Positions 51,052 through 59,757 of a stretch of 64,000 bases of DNA are shown here, piece after piece. Positions within the stretch are counted from its first letter, which is position 1, and each line of letters starts with the position of its first letter. Source of the DNA: Curvibacter microcysteis (GTDB taxonomy: Bacteria > Pseudomonadota > Gammaproteobacteria > Burkholderiales > Burkholderiaceae_C); NCBI RefSeq assembly GCF_028649435.1, contig NZ_JAQSIN010000001.1; one strand, given 5' to 3'. Under the pieces are notes generated by a model. It was given only the letters and a program-made list of their open reading frames with translations, did no database searches and was not told the origin of the DNA. The translations under genes were made by a program, and so were the position numbers.

Positions 51052-52812
51052 ATGAACACCCCTCGCGCCTGCGCGCCCCACCACCGCTTTTGGCCGTCAG
51101 GTGTGCCGCACACCGTGCGCCCCAGCGCGGTCGGCCTGAGCCACTACCTGGCGGTGGCGGCCCAGCGCTACCCCGACAAGCCCGCGCTGCACTTCTGTGG
51201 CCAAAGCCTGAGCTACGCCGCGCTGCAGCAGCGCGTCGAGGCCCTGGCGGCCTGGCTGCAGCGCCGCCTGGGCGTGCAGCCCGGCGACCGCGTGCTGCTG
51301 ATGAGCCAGAACTGCCCGCAGTACGTGCTGGGCTTTCAGGCCCTGCTGCGCCTGGGCGCGGTGGTGGTGCCCGTCAACCCCATGAGCAGCGCCACCGAAT
51401 TGGACTGGCTGCAGCGCGACACCGGCGCCCGCGTGGCCCTGCTGGCGCAGGAGCTGCTGCCGCGCGCCCAGGCGCTGCTCCAGTCGGGCGCGCTGCAGGC
51501 CGCCGTGGTCCATGCCTATGCCGATGCCATGCACCCCAGCGCCGTGGGCGCCGCGGATTCGCCCTGGCCCGAACCGTTTCACCAGCCACGCCAGGCCCTG
51601 ACAGGCCCGCAGCTGCACGGCCTGGAAGACGCCTTGGCCGAAGCCGGGCACGCCCGCTGGCCAGTCGACGGTAGGCACCCGGGCCCCGAGGCCCTGGCCG
51701 TGTTGCCCTACACCTCGGGCACCACCGGCCACCCCAAGGGCTGCATGCACACGCATGGCACGGTGCTGGCGTCCAACCTGGCCTCCCAGGTCTGGCGCCA
51801 GTTGCATGCCGAGTCGGTGTTCTTGAGCGTGGCGCCGCTGTTCCACATGCTGGGCATGCAAAACGGCATGAACCTGCCGCTGACCCTGGGCGCCACCCTG
51901 GTCATGATGCCGCGCTGGCACGCGCCCAGCGCCGCGCGCCTGATCGAGCAGCACCGGGTCACGGTCTGGACGGCGCCGCCCAGCATGGTGATTGACTTCT
52001 TTGCCCAGCCCGATGTGCTGCAGCGCGACCTGAGCAGCCTGAGCCTGCTGTCCGGCGGGGGCGCGGCCATGCCCGAAGCCGTGGCCACCTTGCTGGCCGA
52101 GCGCTTTGGCCTGGCCTACAACGAGGCCTATGGCCTGTCGGAGACCGCGGCCTTCCTGCACGCCAACCCGCTGCACCGGGGCAAGCGCCAGTGCCTGGGC
52201 GTGCCCACGCCCGGCGTGGTCTCGCGCATCGTGGACCCCGAGACCCTGGTCGAGCTGCCGGCGGGCGAGGTGGGCGAGCTGGTCACCAGCGGCCCCCAAG
52301 TCATGCAGGGCTACTGGCGCAACCCGGCGGCCACCGAGGCGGCGTTTTTCGAGCGCGACGGCCTGCGCTTCTTTCGCACCGGCGACCTGGCCAGCGTCGA
52401 CGAGGACGGCTACTTCTTCATGCGCGACCGGCTCAAACGCATGATCAATGCCTCGGGCTTCAAGGTCTGGCCGGCCGAGGTGGAAAGCGCGCTCTACGAG
52501 CACCCCGCCATCCACGAGGCCTGTGTGATCGCGGTGGACGACGCGCGCCGGGGCGAGACCGTCAAGGCCCTGGTGGTGCTCAAGCCCGCGCAGCGCGGCC
52601 AGCTCAGCGAGGCCGAGCTGATCGCCTGGGGCCGCGAGCGCATGGCGGTCTACAAGGCGCCGGCCCTGGTCGAGTTTGTCGATCAACTGCCCAAGTCGGG
52701 CACCGGCAAGATTTTGTGGCGCGAGCTGCAGGAGGCGCACCGCCAGCGCGCCCAGGCCGCCCCCGCCTCCGCCACTGACCCGGCCCCAGCCACCTCCAGC
52801 GCAGCGGCCTGA
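51052..52812 (+). CDS. AMP-forming acyl-CoA ligase 2
   Basis: 586-residue long-chain-type acyl-CoA synthetase. Motifs in order: YTSGTTGHPKGCMHTHG (phosphate loop), NEAYGLSET, FRTGDLASVDEDGYFFMRDR and the C-terminal KSGTGKILWREL with the adenylation Lys. A GGAGA site lies 6 bp before the ATG at 51052 (another ATG at 51049). It is at the start of the second half of the right-hand cluster and probably activates the acid degraded by the following genes. Confidence 0.9.
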   Translation: MNTPRACAPHHRFWPSGVPHTVRPSAVGLSHYLAVAAQRYPDKPALHFCGQSLSYAALQQRVEALAAWLQRRLGVQPGDRVLLMSQNCPQYVLGFQALLRLGAVVVPVNPMSSATELDWLQRDTGARVALLAQELLPRAQALLQSGALQAAVVHAYADAMHPSAVGAADSPWPEPFHQPRQALTGPQLHGLEDALAEAGHARWPVDGRHPGPEALAVLPYTSGTTGHPKGCMHTHGTVLASNLASQVWRQLHAESVFLSVAPLFHMLGMQNGMNLPLTLGATLVMMPRWHAPSAARLIEQHRVTVWTAPPSMVIDFFAQPDVLQRDLSSLSLLSGGGAAMPEAVATLLAERFGLAYNEAYGLSETAAFLHANPLHRGKRQCLGVPTPGVVSRIVDPETLVELPAGEVGELVTSGPQVMQGYWRNPAATEAAFFERDGLRFFRTGDLASVDEDGYFFMRDRLKRMINASGFKVWPAEVESALYEHPAIHEACVIAVDDARRGETVKALVVLKPAQRGQLSEAELIAWGRERMAVYKAPALVEFVDQLPKSGTGKILWRELQEAHRQRAQAAPASATDPAPATSSAAA

Positions 52813-52863
52813 GCCAAGCCGCAGCCCTTGCCCCCCCTTTTTTTGACCAGGAGCTTTTTCACC

Positions 52864-53658
52864 ATGTTCTTGTCCTCCGATTTCTCAGGCCAGGCCGTGT
52901 TTGTGGCCGGCGGCAGCAGCGGCATCAACCTCGGCATCGCGCGCGCCTTTGCCCAGCGCGGTGCGCGGGTGGCGATCGCCAGCCGGTCGGCCGAGCGCGT
53001 GGCCGCTGCCGTGGCCGAGTTGCAGGCCCTGGGGGCCGAGGTGCATGGCTTCAGCGCCGATGTGCGCGACCCCGACGCCATCGCCGCGGCGCTGGGCCAG
53101 GCCCATGCGCGCCTGGGCGACTTCAGCGTGCTGGTCTCGGGGGCAGCGGGCAACTTTGTGGCACCGGCCCTGGGCATGTCGGCCAAGGGCTTTCGCACCG
53201 TGGTCGACATCGACCTCAACGGCACCTTCAATGTGCTGCGGGCCGGCCATGCCTTTTTGCGCCGGCCGGGCGCTTCGGTGATCAGCATCTCGGCGCCTCA
53301 GGCCTTCAACCCCACGCCGCTGCAAGCCCATGTCTGCGCCGCCAAGGCCGGGGTCGACATGCTGACCCGGGTGCTGGCCATGGAGTGGGGCCCCGACGGG
53401 GTGCGCGTCAACTCCATCGTGCCTGGCCCGATTGGGGACACCGAAGGCGTGCGCCGCCTGGCCCCGACGCCCGAGGCGCGCCAGGCCATGGCGGCCAGCG
53501 TGCCGCTGCGCCGCATGGGCCGCACCGATGAGATCGCCGACATGGCGCTGTTTTTGTCCTCGCCTTACGCGCAGTACGTGACCGGGGCGGTCATCCCGGT
53601 CGATGGCGGCAGCTCGCTGGGCGGCGGGCGCGACCTGGGCGCGGCCTTGCAGGCCTGA
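52864..53658 (+). CDS. SDR resembling 2,4-dienoyl-CoA reductase (DECR2-like)
   Basis: 264-residue SDR with features specific to peroxisomal-type 2,4-dienoyl-CoA reductases rather than FabG: SGAAGNFVAPAL, VVDIDLNGTFNV, the sequence QAHVCAAKAGVDMLTRVLAMEWGP where classical SDRs have the Tyr-x3-Lys, and PGPIGDTEGVRRL. The classical catalytic Tyr is absent while the Lys remains, as in that family. It would reduce a 2,4-dienoyl-CoA with NADPH, implying that the substrate passes through an unsaturated acyl chain. ATG at 52864. Confidence 0.85.
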   Translation: MFLSSDFSGQAVFVAGGSSGINLGIARAFAQRGARVAIASRSAERVAAAVAELQALGAEVHGFSADVRDPDAIAAALGQAHARLGDFSVLVSGAAGNFVAPALGMSAKGFRTVVDIDLNGTFNVLRAGHAFLRRPGASVISISAPQAFNPTPLQAHVCAAKAGVDMLTRVLAMEWGPDGVRVNSIVPGPIGDTEGVRRLAPTPEARQAMAASVPLRRMGRTDEIADMALFLSSPYAQYVTGAVIPVDGGSSLGGGRDLGAALQA

Positions 53659-53696
53659 GCCCCCTGTTCTTTGATGGATACCCAGGAGACCCCAAC

Positions 53697-54491
53697 ATGT
53701 CCCAAGCCTTTGAACGCATCCGCTACGAGGTGCGCGACCAAGTCGCCACGCTGACCCTGGACAACGTGCGCGCCCGCAACGCCTTTGACCCCGCCATGCG
53801 GGAAGAAATGCGCCAGGTGGTGACCCAGCTGCGCGCCGACCCCCACATCCGCGCCCTGGTGCTGACCGGCGCGGGCGAGCACTTCTGCGCCGGCGGTGAC
53901 CTGCGCAACATCGCCACCGTGGGCCTGGACAACGCGGGCTGGCGCGCGCGCCTGCAAAGCCTGCACGACTGGCTCAAAGAGCTGATCACGCTGGACCGCC
54001 CCGTCATCGCCGCCGTCGACGGCGCCGCCTTTGGCGCCGGCTTCAGCCTGGCCTTGCTGGCCGACTTTGTGATTGCCACGCCGCGCGCGCGCTTTTGCAT
54101 GTCCTTCATGCGCGTGGGCCTGGTGCCCGACTGCGCGGCCTTCTACACCTTGCCGCGCATTGTCGGCGTGCAGCGTGCCCGCGAGCTGATGCTGTCGGCG
54201 CGCGAGGTCAGCGCCCAGGAGGCGCTGCAGCTCGGCATCGCCCTGGAGCTGCACCCGCCCGAACAACTTCAGGCCCGCGCCCAGGCGCTGGCCGCCAGCT
54301 TTGTCAACGCCTCGCCCGTGGCCGTGGGCCTGGTCAAGCGGGCGCTGGCAGCGCCCGGCCACGACCTGCCGACCTTGCTGGAGATGGAGGCCAACGCCCA
54401 GGCCCTGGCCATGGGCACCGAGGCCCACCGCACGGCGGTGAACCGCTTCCTCAACAAGGAGCCGGCGCTGTTCCAGTGGCCCGCGCTCTGA
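53697..54491 (+). CDS. Enoyl-CoA hydratase/isomerase (crotonase family)
   Basis: 264-residue crotonase. The oxyanion blocks are HFCAGGDLRN and DGAAFGAGFSLAL; only one catalytic acid is visible, Asp in VGLVPDCAAFYTLPR, so isomerase or atypical hydratase activity is possible. It shares this single-acid pattern with the crotonase at 2512. It lies between the dienoyl-CoA reductase-like gene (38-bp gap) and an SDR of peroxisomal multifunctional-enzyme type. Double-bond shifting and dienoyl reduction often work together on unsaturated chains. Confidence 0.88.
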   Translation: MSQAFERIRYEVRDQVATLTLDNVRARNAFDPAMREEMRQVVTQLRADPHIRALVLTGAGEHFCAGGDLRNIATVGLDNAGWRARLQSLHDWLKELITLDRPVIAAVDGAAFGAGFSLALLADFVIATPRARFCMSFMRVGLVPDCAAFYTLPRIVGVQRARELMLSAREVSAQEALQLGIALELHPPEQLQARAQALAASFVNASPVAVGLVKRALAAPGHDLPTLLEMEANAQALAMGTEAHRTAVNRFLNKEPALFQWPAL

Positions 54492-54543
54492 CGTCCTCTT
54501 TTTTGCTTTGGATCCCCAACCTTTTTCATCTCAGGAGAACAAC

Positions 54544-55467
54544 ATGAGCCAACCCAATCGCATGGTGGAAGGCAAGGTGGTGCTGGTCACCGGCGCCGGT
54601 GGCGGCATTGGCCGTGACATCGCCATGGCCATGGCGCGCGAGGGCGCGCGCTTGGTCGTCAATGACATTGGCGCCTCGGTCAGTGGCGAGGGCAATGACG
54701 CCGGCCCGGCCCAGCAGGTGGTGGACGAGATCCGCGCCCTGGGCGGCGAGGCCGTGGCCAACACCGACAGCGTGAGCGAGGCCGCCAGCGCCGGCCGCAT
54801 CGTGCAGACCGCGCTGGACACCTTTGGCCGCATCGACGTGGTGGTCAACAACGCGGGCATCCTGCGCGACCGCTTCTTCCACAAGATGAGCCTGGACGAG
54901 TGGGACGCGGTGATCAAGGTGCACCTGTACGGCGCCTATTACGTGAGCCGCGCGGCATCCACCCACTTCAAGGAGCAGGGCTCGGGCAACTACATCCACA
55001 TGACCTCGACCTCGGGCCTGATCGGCAACTTCGGCCAGGCCAACTACTCGGCGGCCAAGCTGGGCATCGCGGCCCTGTCCAAGTCCATCGCGCTGGACAT
55101 GCAGAAGTTCAATGTGCGCAGCAACTGCATCGCACCCTTTGCCTGGAGCCGCATGATCGGCAGCATCCCCACCGAGACCGATGCCGAGAAGGCCCGCGTC
55201 GAGCGCATCAAGCAGATGACGCCCGCCAAGATCGCGCCGCTGGCCGTGTGCCTGGCCAGCGATGAGTCCGAGTACGCCAACGGCCAGATCTTTGCCGTGC
55301 GCAACAACGAGATCTTCCTGATCAGCCAGCCGCGCCCGGTGCGCTCGGTGCACCGCAGCGAGGGCTGGACGCCCGAGAGCGTGGCCAGCCATGCGCTGCC
55401 CGCGCTCAAGGCCATGTTCTTCCCCCTGGACCGCTCGGGTGATGTGTTCACCTGGGACCCGATCTGA
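54544..55467 (+). CDS. SDR of multifunctional-enzyme-2 type ((3R)-hydroxyacyl-CoA dehydrogenase)
   Basis: 307-residue SDR matching the dehydrogenase domain of peroxisomal multifunctional enzyme type 2: TGAGGGIGRD, VVNDIGAS after the second strand, VVNNAGILRDRFFHKM, ASTHFKEQGSGNYIHMTSTS and NYSAAKLGI with the catalytic Tyr/Lys. The hydratase domain is not fused; separate MaoC genes at 47435-48349 could supply it. ATG at 54544 follows an AGGAGA ribosome site. It is 11 bp upstream of the DUF35 gene. Confidence 0.9.
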   Translation: MSQPNRMVEGKVVLVTGAGGGIGRDIAMAMAREGARLVVNDIGASVSGEGNDAGPAQQVVDEIRALGGEAVANTDSVSEAASAGRIVQTALDTFGRIDVVVNNAGILRDRFFHKMSLDEWDAVIKVHLYGAYYVSRAASTHFKEQGSGNYIHMTSTSGLIGNFGQANYSAAKLGIAALSKSIALDMQKFNVRSNCIAPFAWSRMIGSIPTETDAEKARVERIKQMTPAKIAPLAVCLASDESEYANGQIFAVRNNEIFLISQPRPVRSVHRSEGWTPESVASHALPALKAMFFPLDRSGDVFTWDPI

Positions 55468-55478
55468 CGGAGCCCGCC

Positions 55479-55880
55479 ATGAGCAACCCCGCCTCCACAC
55501 CCAGCACTGGCATCCAGGCCCGCCACCAGGCCGAGCTGGACCAGGGCCGCTTCCTGATCCAGCACTGCGCCGGCTGCGGCCAGCACCTCTACTACCCGCG
55601 CGAGCTGTGCCCGCACTGCGGCAGCGAGGCCCTGAGCCTGGTCGCCCCCGTGGGCACCGGCACGGTGTACTCGACCACCGTGATCCGCCGCAAGCCCGAG
55701 GCCGGCGGCGACTACAACGTGGCCCTGGTCGACTTGGACGAGGGCGTGCGCCTGATGAGCCGGGTCAGCAACCTGGCGCCCGGGGCGGTGGCCATTGGCC
55801 AGCGCGTGCAGGCGCGGGTGCAGCTCAGCGAGGGCCGTGGCCTGGTGCTGTTCGACGCCCTGACCGGAGACGCCGCATGA
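55479..55880 (+). CDS. DUF35 zinc-ribbon/OB-fold partner protein
   Basis: 133-residue protein with an N-terminal rubredoxin-like zinc ribbon (Cys30, Cys33, Cys44, Cys47) and an OB-fold domain (GTGTVYSTTVIRR onward). DUF35 proteins bind thiolase-fold partners and are required for their function, for example with Ltp2-type aldolases of steroid side-chain degradation. Its TGA overlaps the ATG of the next thiolase-like gene (ATGA), indicating coupled translation and a physical complex. Confidence 0.92.
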   Translation: MSNPASTPSTGIQARHQAELDQGRFLIQHCAGCGQHLYYPRELCPHCGSEALSLVAPVGTGTVYSTTVIRRKPEAGGDYNVALVDLDEGVRLMSRVSNLAPGAVAIGQRVQARVQLSEGRGLVLFDALTGDAA

Positions 55881-57052
55881 GCGCCCTGAACGAACTGCGC
55901 GGCAGTGCCGCGATTGCCGGCGTCGCCACCTTTGGCTGTGGCGAAGCCCCCGGCTTCACCGACATGGAGCTGCTGGCCCGCTCGGCACGCGCCGCCGTGG
56001 CCGACGCCGGCCTGAAGATGAGCGACATCGACGGCCTGTGCACCGCCAGCGCGGGCGCCACCATGTGGGCCATGCCGGTGGTCGAGTACCTGGGCATCCG
56101 CCCCACTTACCTCGACAGCACGATGATCGGTGGCTCCAGCTTTGTGGCCCACCTGCTGCCCGCCATGCACGCGCTGCAGTCGGGGCAGTGCCAGGCGGTG
56201 CTGGTCTGCTACGGCAGCACGCAGCGCACCGCCACCTTCGGGCGGCGCGAGATGGGCGCGGCGCGCAAGTGGCTGGACCCGCAGCCCTACGAGACGCCTT
56301 ACGAGCCCTTCAACCCGCCGACCGCCTACGCCCTGGCGGCGGCCCGCCACATGCACCAGTACGGCACCACCCGGCGCGACCTGGCCGAGGTGGCCGTGGC
56401 CGCGCGCGCCTGGGCCCGCCTCAACCCCGAGGCCTTTGTGCGCGACCCGCTGAGCCTGGACGAGGTGCTGAACGCCCGCATGGTCAGCGACCCCTTGAGC
56501 GTGCGCGACTGCTGCCTGGTCACCGATGGCGGCGGCGCCTACGTGCTGGTGCGCGCCGACCGGGCGCGCCACCTGGCCCAGAAGCCGGTGTACGTGCTGG
56601 GCAATGCCAGCGCGGTGTGGAACCGGCAGATCTCGTCCATGCACGACCTGACCGTCACGGCGGCCAGCCAGTCGGGTCGCCAGGCCTATGCCATGGCGGG
56701 CCTGAGCGCGGCCGACATGGACGTGGTGCAGCTCTACGACGCTTTCACCATCAACACCTTGCTGTTCCTGGAGGACCTGGGCTTTTGCCCCAAGGGCGAA
56801 GCGGGCCGCTTTGTGCAGGACGGCGCCATCGCCCCCGGCGGGCGCCTGCCGGTCAACACCAATGGCGGCGGCCTGTCCTGCGTGCACCCGGGCATGTACG
56901 GCATCTTCACGCTGATCGAGGCGGTGCGCCAACTGCGCGGCGAGTGCGGCGAGCGCCAGGTCGCGGGCGCCGTGACCGCGCTGGCGCACGGCAACGGCGG
57001 CACCTTGTCCAGCCAGGCCACGGCCATCTTGGGCACCGATGCGGCGCTCTGA
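55877..57052 (+). CDS. Thiolase-fold protein lacking catalytic Cys (probable acyl-CoA retro-aldolase)
   Basis: 391-residue thiolase-superfamily protein in the SCP-x/lipid-transfer branch whose catalytic set is changed. The nucleophile position is Met83 (STMIGGSS instead of NNCSTGSS), the HDxF His is Tyr287 (LYDAF), and the C-terminal Cys block is GNGGTLSS. His337 in CVHPGMYG is kept, followed by Tyr341. Cys-less relatives paired with DUF35 proteins, such as mycobacterial Ltp2, cleave beta-hydroxyacyl-CoA by retro-aldol reaction. The ATG overlaps the DUF35 stop. The reaction here is inferred, not shown. Confidence 0.88.
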   Translation: MSALNELRGSAAIAGVATFGCGEAPGFTDMELLARSARAAVADAGLKMSDIDGLCTASAGATMWAMPVVEYLGIRPTYLDSTMIGGSSFVAHLLPAMHALQSGQCQAVLVCYGSTQRTATFGRREMGAARKWLDPQPYETPYEPFNPPTAYALAAARHMHQYGTTRRDLAEVAVAARAWARLNPEAFVRDPLSLDEVLNARMVSDPLSVRDCCLVTDGGGAYVLVRADRARHLAQKPVYVLGNASAVWNRQISSMHDLTVTAASQSGRQAYAMAGLSAADMDVVQLYDAFTINTLLFLEDLGFCPKGEAGRFVQDGAIAPGGRLPVNTNGGGLSCVHPGMYGIFTLIEAVRQLRGECGERQVAGAVTALAHGNGGTLSSQATAILGTDAAL

Positions 57053-57076
57053 ACCAACTTCACCAGGACCGATGCC

Positions 57077-58231
57077 ATGATTCGCGACGCAAACACCCTG
57101 AACGCCTTGCTCGACACCGTCAACCGACTGGTGCGCGAGCGCCTGGTCCCGGCCGAAGCGCTGGTGGCCGAGGCCGACGAGATCCCGGCCGACATCGTGC
57201 AGGCCATGAAGGACATGGGCCTGTTCGGCCTGACCGTGCCCGAGGCCTACGGCGGCCTGGACCTGACCATGGAGGAGGAGGTCATGGTCATGCTGGCCAT
57301 GGGCCAGACCTCGCCTTGCTTTCGCTCGCTGTTTGGCACCACGGTGGGCATTGGCTCGCTGGGCATCGTGTTCGATGGCAGCGAAGAACAAAAGGCCAAG
57401 TACCTGCCGCGCCTGGCCACGGGCGAGCTGATTGCCTCCTTTGCCTTGACCGAGCCGGATGCGGGCAGCGACGCGGCCTCGCTGCGCACCACCGCCATCC
57501 TCGATGGCGACGCCTACGTGGTCAATGGCACCAAGCGCTACATCACCAACTCGCCCGAGGCCGGCCTGTTCACGCTGATGGCGCGCACCAACCCGGCCGA
57601 CAAAGGCGCGGGCGGGGTGTCGGCCTTCATCGTCGAGGCCAACACGCCGGGCATCACCATCGGCAAGATCGACAAGAAGATGGGCCAGCGCGGCGCCCAC
57701 ACCGCCGACGTGATCTTTGAAAACTGCCGCGTGCCCGTCAGCCAGCTGATGGGCGGGCGCGAAGGCCTGGGCTTCAAGACCGCCATGAAGGTGCTGGAAA
57801 AAGGCCGCATCCACATCGCCGCCATTTGCGTGGGCGTGGCCGAGCGCATGCTGCGCGACGCGCTGAACTACGCCATGGAGCGCAAGCAGTTTGGCCAGCC
57901 GATCGCCGAGTTCCAGCTGGTGCAAGCCATGTTGGCCGACAGCCAGGCCGAGCTGTACGCGGCACGTTGCATGGTGATCGACGCGGCGCAAAAGCGGGAC
58001 CAAGGCCTCAACGTGGCCACCGAGGCGTCGTGCTGCAAGCTGTTTGCCAGCGAGATGTGCGGCCGCGTGGCCGACCGCGCGGTGCAGATTTTTGGCGGCG
58101 CGGGCTACCTCAGCGAGTACGGCATCGAGCGCTTCTACCGCGACGTGCGCCTGTTCCGCCTGTACGAGGGCACCAGCCAGATCCAGCAGATCGTGATCGC
58201 GCGCAACATGGTCAAGGACGCGCGCCGATGA
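57077..58231 (+). CDS. Acyl-CoA dehydrogenase
   Basis: 384-residue acyl-CoA dehydrogenase with full signatures: TEPDAGSDAASLRTT, GTKRYITNS, FGGAGYLSEYGIERFYRD and LYEGTSQIQQIVIA, whose Glu occupies the usual catalytic-base position of short/medium-chain enzymes. It is 24 bp after the thiolase-fold gene, and its TGA overlaps the ATG of the flavin oxidoreductase (ATGA). It would desaturate an intermediate of the same pathway. Confidence 0.93.
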   Translation: MIRDANTLNALLDTVNRLVRERLVPAEALVAEADEIPADIVQAMKDMGLFGLTVPEAYGGLDLTMEEEVMVMLAMGQTSPCFRSLFGTTVGIGSLGIVFDGSEEQKAKYLPRLATGELIASFALTEPDAGSDAASLRTTAILDGDAYVVNGTKRYITNSPEAGLFTLMARTNPADKGAGGVSAFIVEANTPGITIGKIDKKMGQRGAHTADVIFENCRVPVSQLMGGREGLGFKTAMKVLEKGRIHIAAICVGVAERMLRDALNYAMERKQFGQPIAEFQLVQAMLADSQAELYAARCMVIDAAQKRDQGLNVATEASCCKLFASEMCGRVADRAVQIFGGAGYLSEYGIERFYRDVRLFRLYEGTSQIQQIVIARNMVKDARR

Positions 58232-59199
58232 GGACCCGCGTCACCGAGGCCCTGGGCATCCGCTACCCCATCGTGCAAGGCGGCATGCAGTGGGTGGGCA
58301 AGGCGCCGCTGGTGGCGGCGGTGTCCAATGCGGGCGGCCTGGGCATCCTGACCGCGCTGACCCAGCCCACGCCCGAGGCGCTGGCGCAAGAGATCGCGCG
58401 CACCCGCGCCCTGACCGATCAGCCCTTTGGCGTCAACCTGACCCTGCTGCCCAGCATCAACCCGCCGCCCTACAGCGACTACCTGCAAGCCATCCTGGAC
58501 AGCGGCATCCGGATCGTCGAGACCGCAGGCAACAGCCCCAAGGACTTCATCGCCCGCATGAAGGACGCGGGCGTCACCATCGTGCACAAATGCACCACGG
58601 TGCGCCACGCGCTGTCGGCCGAGAAGAACGGGGTGGACCTGGTCAGCATCGACGGCTTCGAGTGCGCCGGCCACCCAGGCGAGGACGATGTGCCCGGCCT
58701 GGTGCTGATCCCGCTGGCGGTGCGCGCGCTGAAGATCCCCGTCATCGCCTCGGGCGGCATTGCCGACGGGCGCGGCCTGGCCGCCGCCCTGGCGCTGGGC
58801 GCCGAGGGGGTGAACCTGGGCACGCGCTTTTTGGCCACGCAAGAGGCGCCCGTGCACGAGCACATCAAGCAGGCCCTGCTGCAGGCCAGCGAGCGCGACA
58901 CGCGGCTCATGTTCCGCACGATGCGCAACACCACGCGGGTGCTGAAGAACGCCATCTCCGACGAGGTGGTGGCCACCGAGCAGCGCCCCGGCGGCTGCCG
59001 CTTCGAGGACATCCGTCACCTGGTGGCGGGCGCCCGGGGGCGCGACGCGCTGGCCAGCGGCGACACCCAGGGCGGCGTCATCGCCGCCGGCCAGGTGGTG
59101 GGCCTGATCGACGACCTGCCTTCCTGCCAAGCCTTGATCGAGCGCATGGTGGCCGAGTGCCGTGCCCAACTGGCCCAGGCCAGCCGCTGGGCCGCCTGA
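58228..59199 (+). CDS. FMN-dependent NADH:quinone reductase / nitronate monooxygenase family
   Basis: 323-residue TIM-barrel flavoprotein of the 2-nitropropane dioxygenase family. Blocks such as PIVQGGMQWVG, SNAGGLGILTALTQP, FGVNLTLLP, HKCTTVRHA, DGFECAGHPGEDD and IASGGIADGRG follow the Pseudomonas PA1024 enzyme, which was shown to be an NADH:quinone reductase rather than a nitronate monooxygenase. It may recycle NADH made by the SDRs or reduce a pathway quinone. Translationally coupled to the preceding dehydrogenase. ATG at 58228. Confidence 0.88.
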   Translation: MRTRVTEALGIRYPIVQGGMQWVGKAPLVAAVSNAGGLGILTALTQPTPEALAQEIARTRALTDQPFGVNLTLLPSINPPPYSDYLQAILDSGIRIVETAGNSPKDFIARMKDAGVTIVHKCTTVRHALSAEKNGVDLVSIDGFECAGHPGEDDVPGLVLIPLAVRALKIPVIASGGIADGRGLAAALALGAEGVNLGTRFLATQEAPVHEHIKQALLQASERDTRLMFRTMRNTTRVLKNAISDEVVATEQRPGGCRFEDIRHLVAGARGRDALASGDTQGGVIAAGQVVGLIDDLPSCQALIERMVAECRAQLAQASRWAA

Positions 59200-59232
59200 G
59201 GCTCCCCCCCTTTCATTTTCTGAGGACCTGCC

Positions 59233-59700
59233 ATGGACACCCCCGTGATGACGCCCCCCCACGCCCACGCCCACGCCACGGCCCCCAGCGCCCCCGAGAC
59301 GCCGGGCAGCGCCGACACCTCCGGCCTGTTTGCGCAGGTCGCCTTCAACCACCTGCTGGGCCTGCAGCGCGAGTTCGCGCAGGACGGCGTGGCCCGGCTC
59401 ACCCTGGCCGCCCGCCCCGAGCTGTGCAACAACTTTTTGGTGGTGCATGGCGGGGTGCTGATGTCGATGATGGACAGCGCCATGTCCAGCGCTGCGCTGT
59501 CGGCCAGCGGCTTCCAGAAAGCCGTGGTCACCATTGACATGACGACCAGCTTCCACCAGCCCGCGCGTGGCCACCTGACCGCGCACGCCACCTGCCAGGG
59601 CGGTGGTCAATCGGTCTGCTTTTGCGAAGCCCGCGTCGAAGACGAGCAAGGCACGGTGGTGGCCCGCGCCATGGGCACCTTCCGCTACGTGCGGGTCTAG
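59233..59700 (+). CDS. PaaI-type hotdog thioesterase
   Basis: 155-residue hotdog-fold protein with the PaaI signature NNFLVVHGGVLMSMMDSAMS (catalytic region HGG). The N-terminal 30 residues are His/Ala/Pro-rich and variable. Such enzymes hydrolyse stalled acyl- or aryl-CoA esters and free CoA. Placed at the end of the beta-oxidation group, it is probably a CoA-salvage or rescue enzyme for this pathway. Confidence 0.9.
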   Translation: MDTPVMTPPHAHAHATAPSAPETPGSADTSGLFAQVAFNHLLGLQREFAQDGVARLTLAARPELCNNFLVVHGGVLMSMMDSAMSSAALSASGFQKAVVTIDMTTSFHQPARGHLTAHATCQGGGQSVCFCEARVEDEQGTVVARAMGTFRYVRV

Positions 59701-59757
59701 CCCCGCTGCCCTGGCTGCGCTTTCCCTGACCCCCAAAAAACACAACGGAGACACCCC

